The position numbers and the translations under genes were made by a program. A stretch of DNA of 64,000 bases, taken from assembly GCF_000067165.1 (NCBI RefSeq), contig NC_010162.1, forward strand, positions 10,404,501-10,468,500, read 5' to 3'. This document shows positions 60,358 through 64,000 of the stretch, piece by piece. Source of the stretch: Sorangium cellulosum So ce56 (GTDB taxonomy: Bacteria > Myxococcota_A > Polyangia > Polyangiales > Polyangiaceae). Below the pieces are notes generated by a model. That model was not told where the DNA came from. It did not search any database and saw nothing but the letters and a program-made list of their open reading frames with translations. The first letter of the stretch is position 1. Each line of letters starts with the position of its first letter.

Positions 60358-60927
60358 CGCATGCGGTCCCACCAGGCCCTTGGACGCCGCGCCGCACACG
60401 CCGAGCCCGCCCCTGCGGCCGCCGCCTCCGCCGCCGCCCTGGCCCGGCGTGCCCCGGCCGCCGTCGCCGGCCCAGTCTGCTTCCCAGCCGGCCTCGCTGA
60501 TGCGCCCGTCCTCCGCGCCGCCGGGTAATCCGTCACCGCCCTTGCCGCCGACGCTCGGGAGCCCGCCCTCGCACGGGTTCACCACGGCAGGCCCGCCCGC
60601 CACGGTCGCCGCCGAGCACGCATCCCCTCCGTACCTCCCATCGGCGCCGTCGGCTGCGTCGCTCGACCTGGGCAAATACTCGCCGTCATGGCCCCCCCAA
60701 CCATAGGAGGGGCGAAACCTGCCTCGGAGGCTCTCGGCCTCGGTGTTCGACTGGACGAGCATCGTGATCGGGCCAAATGAAGTGAGGATCATGTCAACGA
60801 TTCTCGATACCCCGTCCGCGGCGCCCGTGTCCTCGGCGGTCGCCGGCACGACGGTCAGCGGAAAATCCGAGAAGCTCGGGGCGGTGCGGTCGGCATCGTG
60901 GGTCCAGGCGCAGCTTGGCTGCCTCAT
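60358..60927 (-). pseudogene. Glycine-rich protein remnant, copy D (5' part)
   Basis: The minus frame starts MRQPSCAWTHDADRTAPSFS at 60927 and runs through RIVDMILTSFGPITMLVQSN, RPSYGWGGHDGEYLPRSSDA, GGPAVVNPCEGGLPSVGGKG and EDGRISEAGWEADWAGDGGR into a Gly run, ending at the antitoxin-toxin locus without a family C-terminus. It complements copies A-C, which keep the 3' part. A start further upstream is possible. Confidence 0.6.
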
Positions 60928-61231
60928 CCCATCGAAGGGCCGCCTTCGCTCCACAGCCTGCGGGTGAGGCGGCGCTGAGGGGCGGGAGCGCGGGGGCGGA
61001 GACGGGGGGCGGGGCGGACGCGGATAAAGCTGCATTGGCGGAGCCCATGACGCGCGCCATAGCGGCGGAATACCTCCCGGCCGCGAGCCCCCTGCCGCGC
61101 GCCGCGTGATTGACGGCTTCTGGCGGGAGCACCAGTGAATGTACAAGGCTGGCGTCGGTCGCCCCCGTCGAGGGCACGAATGCGCCAGCCGCCGGTCGCG
61201 GCACCGCGGCGCCGAGGAGGAGGACCTCGCC

Positions 61232-62590
61232 ATGAATCCACTGTTTTCCACGGGCCGCGCCCTGGCGATTGCCATCGCCCTCGCCCTCCCCGCTGCCGCC
61301 TTTGCGGAAGAGCGCCGCCCCCCGCAGTTCGTCGTGTTCTCCTTCGATGGGTCGCTCGCGCTGGACCGCTGGGAAGACACCCTCCGCTTCGCGCGCGAGC
61401 TCAGGGCGAGACAGGCGCCGGGCTTCGGCTTCACCTACTTCATCAGCGGGGTCTATTTCCTCGCGCCCGAGAACAAGACGATCTACCACGGGCCCAGGCA
61501 CCGCCCCGGCCAATCGGACATCGGCTTCAGCGGCAGCAGGGCCGACATCCTCGAGCGCATCGATTACGTCAATCAGGCCGACGCGGAGGGAAACGAGATC
61601 GCCTCGCACGCCAACGGGCATTTCCAGGCCACGGAGGAGGGCTGGACAGAGGAGGACTGGGGGAGTGAGCTCAGGCAGTTCAACCTGCTCACCTTCGATG
61701 AGGTCTTCAGGAACAACGGCTTCACGGCCGCCGAGGCGGCCGAGCATGCCTGGCTCCCCGGGATCAAGCCGGGCGTGATCGGCTTCCGCGCTCCCTACCT
61801 CGCGGTCACCCCCGGTCTCTGGCCTGCGCTGAGGAAGTTCGGCTTCAAGTACGACGCGAGCCGCACGGCGCCGGCGGATTACTGGCCAGAGAAGCTCGAT
61901 GGCGTGTGGAACTTCCCCCTGGCCGAGCTGAGGATCGCGGGCACCGGCAAGAAGACCCTCTCGATGGATTACAACTTCTACGACGCCCAGTCCAGCGCGC
62001 GGCCGGTGAGCGATCCCGTCAAGTGCAAGCAGTTCGAGGATCAGACCTACGAGACGTACCTCGACTACTTCCAGGGCAATTACAGCGACAACCGGGCGCC
62101 TCTTCACATCGGCCACCATTTCTCGCTCTGGAACCAGGGCGCCTACTGGAACGCCCTCAAGCGCTTCGCCAGCGAGGTCTGCGGGAGGCCCGAGGTGCGA
62201 TGCGTGACCTACCGCGAGCTCCAGGAGAGCCTGGAGGCCTTCGGCGAGGAGCGGATCGCCGAGTTCCAGAGGGGAAACTTCCCGCGGCTGGATCTCGACA
62301 ATCCGCGGATTGCCGCCTCTCCCGAGGGAGGCGATCGAGCAGCGGCACCCCCGCCCAGCCCGGCGGCGCCGCCGCGAGCGCGGGGTCGCGTCCGGCGACC
62401 CGCATGCTGTCTTGGAGCCTCTGCGCTGCGTAGCGTTCCGCGCCGGAGGTGTGGATGGACGAAAGCAGACGCAGCTGGCGTGACCGGGTGGCGCACTGGC
62501 ACAAGAGCGGGCACTCTGCCCGCGTGTTCGCGGAGCAGGAGGGGGTCAGCGCAGGCACGCTCTACTCCTGGAGCCGCCTGCTGGGGATGA
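61232..62590 (+). CDS. Polysaccharide deacetylase-like secreted protein with an altered C-terminus
   Basis: The product has 452 residues from ATG 61232 behind GGAGGAGGACC. The signal peptide is LAIAIALALPAAAFAEE. The NodB-like core has VVFSFDGSLALDRWED (motif 1, SFDG instead of TFDDG), EIASHANGHFQATEEG (H-x-x-x-H zinc pair) and GVIGFRAPYLAVTPG (motif 3). It should act on acetylated sugars outside the membrane. From about residue 365 the sequence becomes Pro/Arg-rich and overlaps an IS66-type fragment in another frame, so the native end is probably lost. Confidence 0.78.
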   Translation: MNPLFSTGRALAIAIALALPAAAFAEERRPPQFVVFSFDGSLALDRWEDTLRFARELRARQAPGFGFTYFISGVYFLAPENKTIYHGPRHRPGQSDIGFSGSRADILERIDYVNQADAEGNEIASHANGHFQATEEGWTEEDWGSELRQFNLLTFDEVFRNNGFTAAEAAEHAWLPGIKPGVIGFRAPYLAVTPGLWPALRKFGFKYDASRTAPADYWPEKLDGVWNFPLAELRIAGTGKKTLSMDYNFYDAQSSARPVSDPVKCKQFEDQTYETYLDYFQGNYSDNRAPLHIGHHFSLWNQGAYWNALKRFASEVCGRPEVRCVTYRELQESLEAFGEERIAEFQRGNFPRLDLDNPRIAASPEGGDRAAAPPPSPAAPPRARGRVRRPACCLGASALRSVPRRRCGWTKADAAGVTGWRTGTRAGTLPACSRSRRGSAQARSTPGAACWG

Positions 62591-62655
62591 AGCGAAGCGA
62601 GTACCGGCAGCGGTCGGAGAAGGAAGGGCCGGCCTCGGCCGGCTCGACCAGGCAC
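62455..62655 (+). pseudogene. IS66-type TnpA accessory protein, N-terminal remnant
   Basis: From ATG 62455, with GGAGG upstream, the frame reads MDESRRSWRDRVAHWHKSGH, SARVFAEQEGVSAGTLYSWS and RLLGMKR. This is the HTH start of IS66 TnpA-like proteins (W-x-x-x-V-x-x-W-x-x-S-G, then F-x-x-x-x-G-V-S-x-x-T-L-Y-x-W). It breaks off at the repeated promoter-like element at ~62655. No TnpB, TnpC or terminal repeats are seen. Confidence 0.75.
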
Positions 62656-62800
62656 ACCTTGACAAGGTGGGGCAGCCGTCGGATACGCTATCTTTCCACG
62701 ATGTATGGAAGCGACACGAGGGGGTGGGGTCGGACAGATGCCCGGATCCAGAGGACATACGCCTCTTCGGGTCGCGCGGCACAGTTGATTGCGATGCTGG
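62656..62800 (+). promoter_or_regulatory. Promoter-like repeated element, copy 3
   Basis: TTGACA at 62659-62664, then GGATACGCTA after 17-18 bases. Bases 62656-62705 match copies 1 and 2, and the following CACGAGGGGGTGGGGTCGG matches copy 2 at 50540. A short piece at 62779-62798 (CACAGTTGATTGCGATGCTGG-like) matches the right end of copies 1 and 2. The beta-propeller gene starts ~45 bases later. Confidence 0.68.
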
Positions 62801-62843
62801 CCAGAGACCCTGAAAGCCCGTTCCTTCATCTACCCAATCTTCA

Positions 62844-63818
62844 ATGACGCCCATCTGGACTACCGAACTTCCGTACTCGCTGACCGGCTCGATGGCACCT
62901 GTCTTTGATCCCATGACGGGATCTGTGCTGGTCTCGGATGGCTGGGGCACTCCTTTCGCGTCGTTGTCGCTTCGGCGCTTGTCATTGTCGGATGGCGAGG
63001 TCACCGGCACCGCTCGCGTCCGGTCCGCCGTGTATTCGACGGCTTTGAGCCCCTCGTCAGAATCCCTCCTTATCGCATCCGGCAAGCGCCTTCTTGAGCT
63101 TGAGCGAGCGACTCTGCGCGAAATAAGGCGTTGGGACAAGGGTGTACCACAGTACGCTCACCACTCTGTGCGCATTGGCGAGCTCGCTGTGTGCATGTCC
63201 TCGCGAGGACCGACGGTAGGGCTCTTCAATCTCGATGACGGCTCCTGTCGCCGCAAGACAGTCGGTTCCTGCCAGGGGCTCTATCGTCACGACGCTCGAA
63301 GCGCGCTGATCTGTTCAGGCAGCGAGGGCGTCGTTGCGATGCTCGATGCCGCCAAAGTGACCCTCACGACGATCGCAGCGCCGGGCCCTTTCATTCATGC
63401 AGCGTACGCGGACCAAGCAGCTGTGGTTCTCCTTGGTCTCGGCGTTCCGTTTGACGTGACCAGTCAGAGCGTGACCCACAATCGCATGTCAGGACGCTTG
63501 GCATTCGTGCGAGCTCAGCCTGGCGCCAAGGTGGTCGCGATGGATGCCCCCGTCCCGTTCTCCTGGCTGAGCCTGAGTCCTGACGGCCGGCAACTCGTTC
63601 TTGCTGATGGGCAGGATGTCTATGTGTGCACGTGCGACGGAACCTCCGTGGACGTCGCGGCGCAGCATAAGCTCCCTGCCTCGCTCGAGGTCGCGCTGGT
63701 CGTTCACGATCGTGAGCTTCTGATTGCAATCGACACGCAATCCAAGCAAGGAGCTGTGTCTGCGTGGCGTATCGGGCTCCAACGGTCGCCATCGTTATCC
63801 TGGCTAACGAGCGCATGA
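62844..63818 (+). CDS. WD40-like beta-propeller protein
   Basis: The 324-residue product starts MTPIWTTELPYSLTGSMAPV. It is all-beta with repeats such as AVYSTALSPSSESLLIASGK, FSWLSLSPDGRQLVLADGQD and VYVCTCDGTSVDVAAQ, the blade pattern of six- or seven-bladed propellers. There is no signal peptide, so it is cytosolic. It lies behind the repeated promoter-like element. Function is unknown; it may be a binding platform. The ~180 bases after it to the window end hold no gene I can support. Confidence 0.65.
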   Translation: MTPIWTTELPYSLTGSMAPVFDPMTGSVLVSDGWGTPFASLSLRRLSLSDGEVTGTARVRSAVYSTALSPSSESLLIASGKRLLELERATLREIRRWDKGVPQYAHHSVRIGELAVCMSSRGPTVGLFNLDDGSCRRKTVGSCQGLYRHDARSALICSGSEGVVAMLDAAKVTLTTIAAPGPFIHAAYADQAAVVLLGLGVPFDVTSQSVTHNRMSGRLAFVRAQPGAKVVAMDAPVPFSWLSLSPDGRQLVLADGQDVYVCTCDGTSVDVAAQHKLPASLEVALVVHDRELLIAIDTQSKQGAVSAWRIGLQRSPSLSWLTSA

Positions 63819-64000
63819 AGCCGGCGGCTTGGTTCCCTGAAGAGGGCATCGCCGCTGGGCGCCGTGGCGCGTCGAAGGCCCAGCAGTCATACGGCGCCCA
63901 GCTGTCTTGCCACCCGGCGCGTTGCGGTGCTATTTTCCGAGCTGCGGGTCATGCACAGCCGTCAGGCCGACCTGCGTGACCGCTTCCTGCGCGCTTCCAT

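Noticed and set aside
59998..61434. 478-codon minus-strand frame as one gene
   Set aside because: It joins an Arg-rich shadow, the Gly-rich remnant D and antisense of the ParE toxin. Only the Gly-rich stretch is real and it is a remnant.
1..64000. tRNA or rRNA genes
   Set aside because: No cloverleaf with the conserved T-loop (GTTCRANYC) paired to an acceptor stem was found while reading. A covariance-model search would settle this.

Overview
The window looks like chromosome of a myxobacterium of the Sorangium/Polyangium type. This is inferred from very high GC, frequent GTG starts, many secreted lipoproteins with a long Gly/Ser/Thr-rich linker after the lipobox cysteine, RsbR-type PAS-STAS regulators and many family-orphan genes. 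No rRNA, tRNA, CRISPR array or intact transposon was recognised.

Region 1 (1-36.2 kb) is an ordinary, well-filled chromosome. It holds a DUF2169 protein cut by the window edge, a lipoprotein fusing cytochrome c to a copper monooxygenase, a TrkA-like/NhaP ion transport pair, an RsbR-like stressosome protein, a di-haem beta-propeller protein, a DUF2277 protein, a divergent TetR/VTT pair sharing a perfect inverted repeat, an ATPase-PDDEXK protein, an LCM methyltransferase, a small lipoprotein, a hemerythrin protein, a SemiSWEET-like protein, a CAP-domain lipoprotein, a DTW-domain enzyme, an esterase-like lipoprotein without its nucleophile, a HAD phosphatase, an SGNH-like lipoprotein, an FGE-sulfatase-domain lipoprotein, a BlaI repressor coupled to an unusual M56 peptidase-transpeptidase fusion, a methyltransferase, a GH114-like lipoprotein with a GST and a DoxX protein, a TPR protein, a hydrolase and an MFS transporter.

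Region 2 (36.2-43.8 kb) is a degraded accessory zone. It has tyrosine-recombinase, RadC and hydrolase/MFS remnants, an HxlR/SDR divergent pair, an RRM protein with a clear terminator, and three toxin-antitoxin-like loci. In all three the antitoxin-side gene is open and the toxin-side gene is broken. An intact RadC-family gene with a sigma region-4-like partner closes it.

Region 3 (43.8-53.2 kb) is a probable defence island with visibly lower GC. A giant STAND NTPase with an N-terminal Cap4/DUF4297-like nuclease is split in two frames at a nine-A run, and it is followed by a dynamin-like GTPase. Between them lie a glycine-rich pseudogene, a promoter-like repeat and a second recombinase remnant.

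Region 4 (53.2-64 kb) holds more copies of the glycine-rich pseudogene alternating with orphan genes, two more antitoxin/broken-toxin pairs, a TauD-like dioxygenase, a polysaccharide deacetylase running into an IS66 fragment, and a beta-propeller protein. A promoter-like repeat recurs at 32.5, 50.5 and 62.7 kb, each time before an unrelated gene (TPR protein, GTPase, beta-propeller), which suggests cassette-like shuffling.
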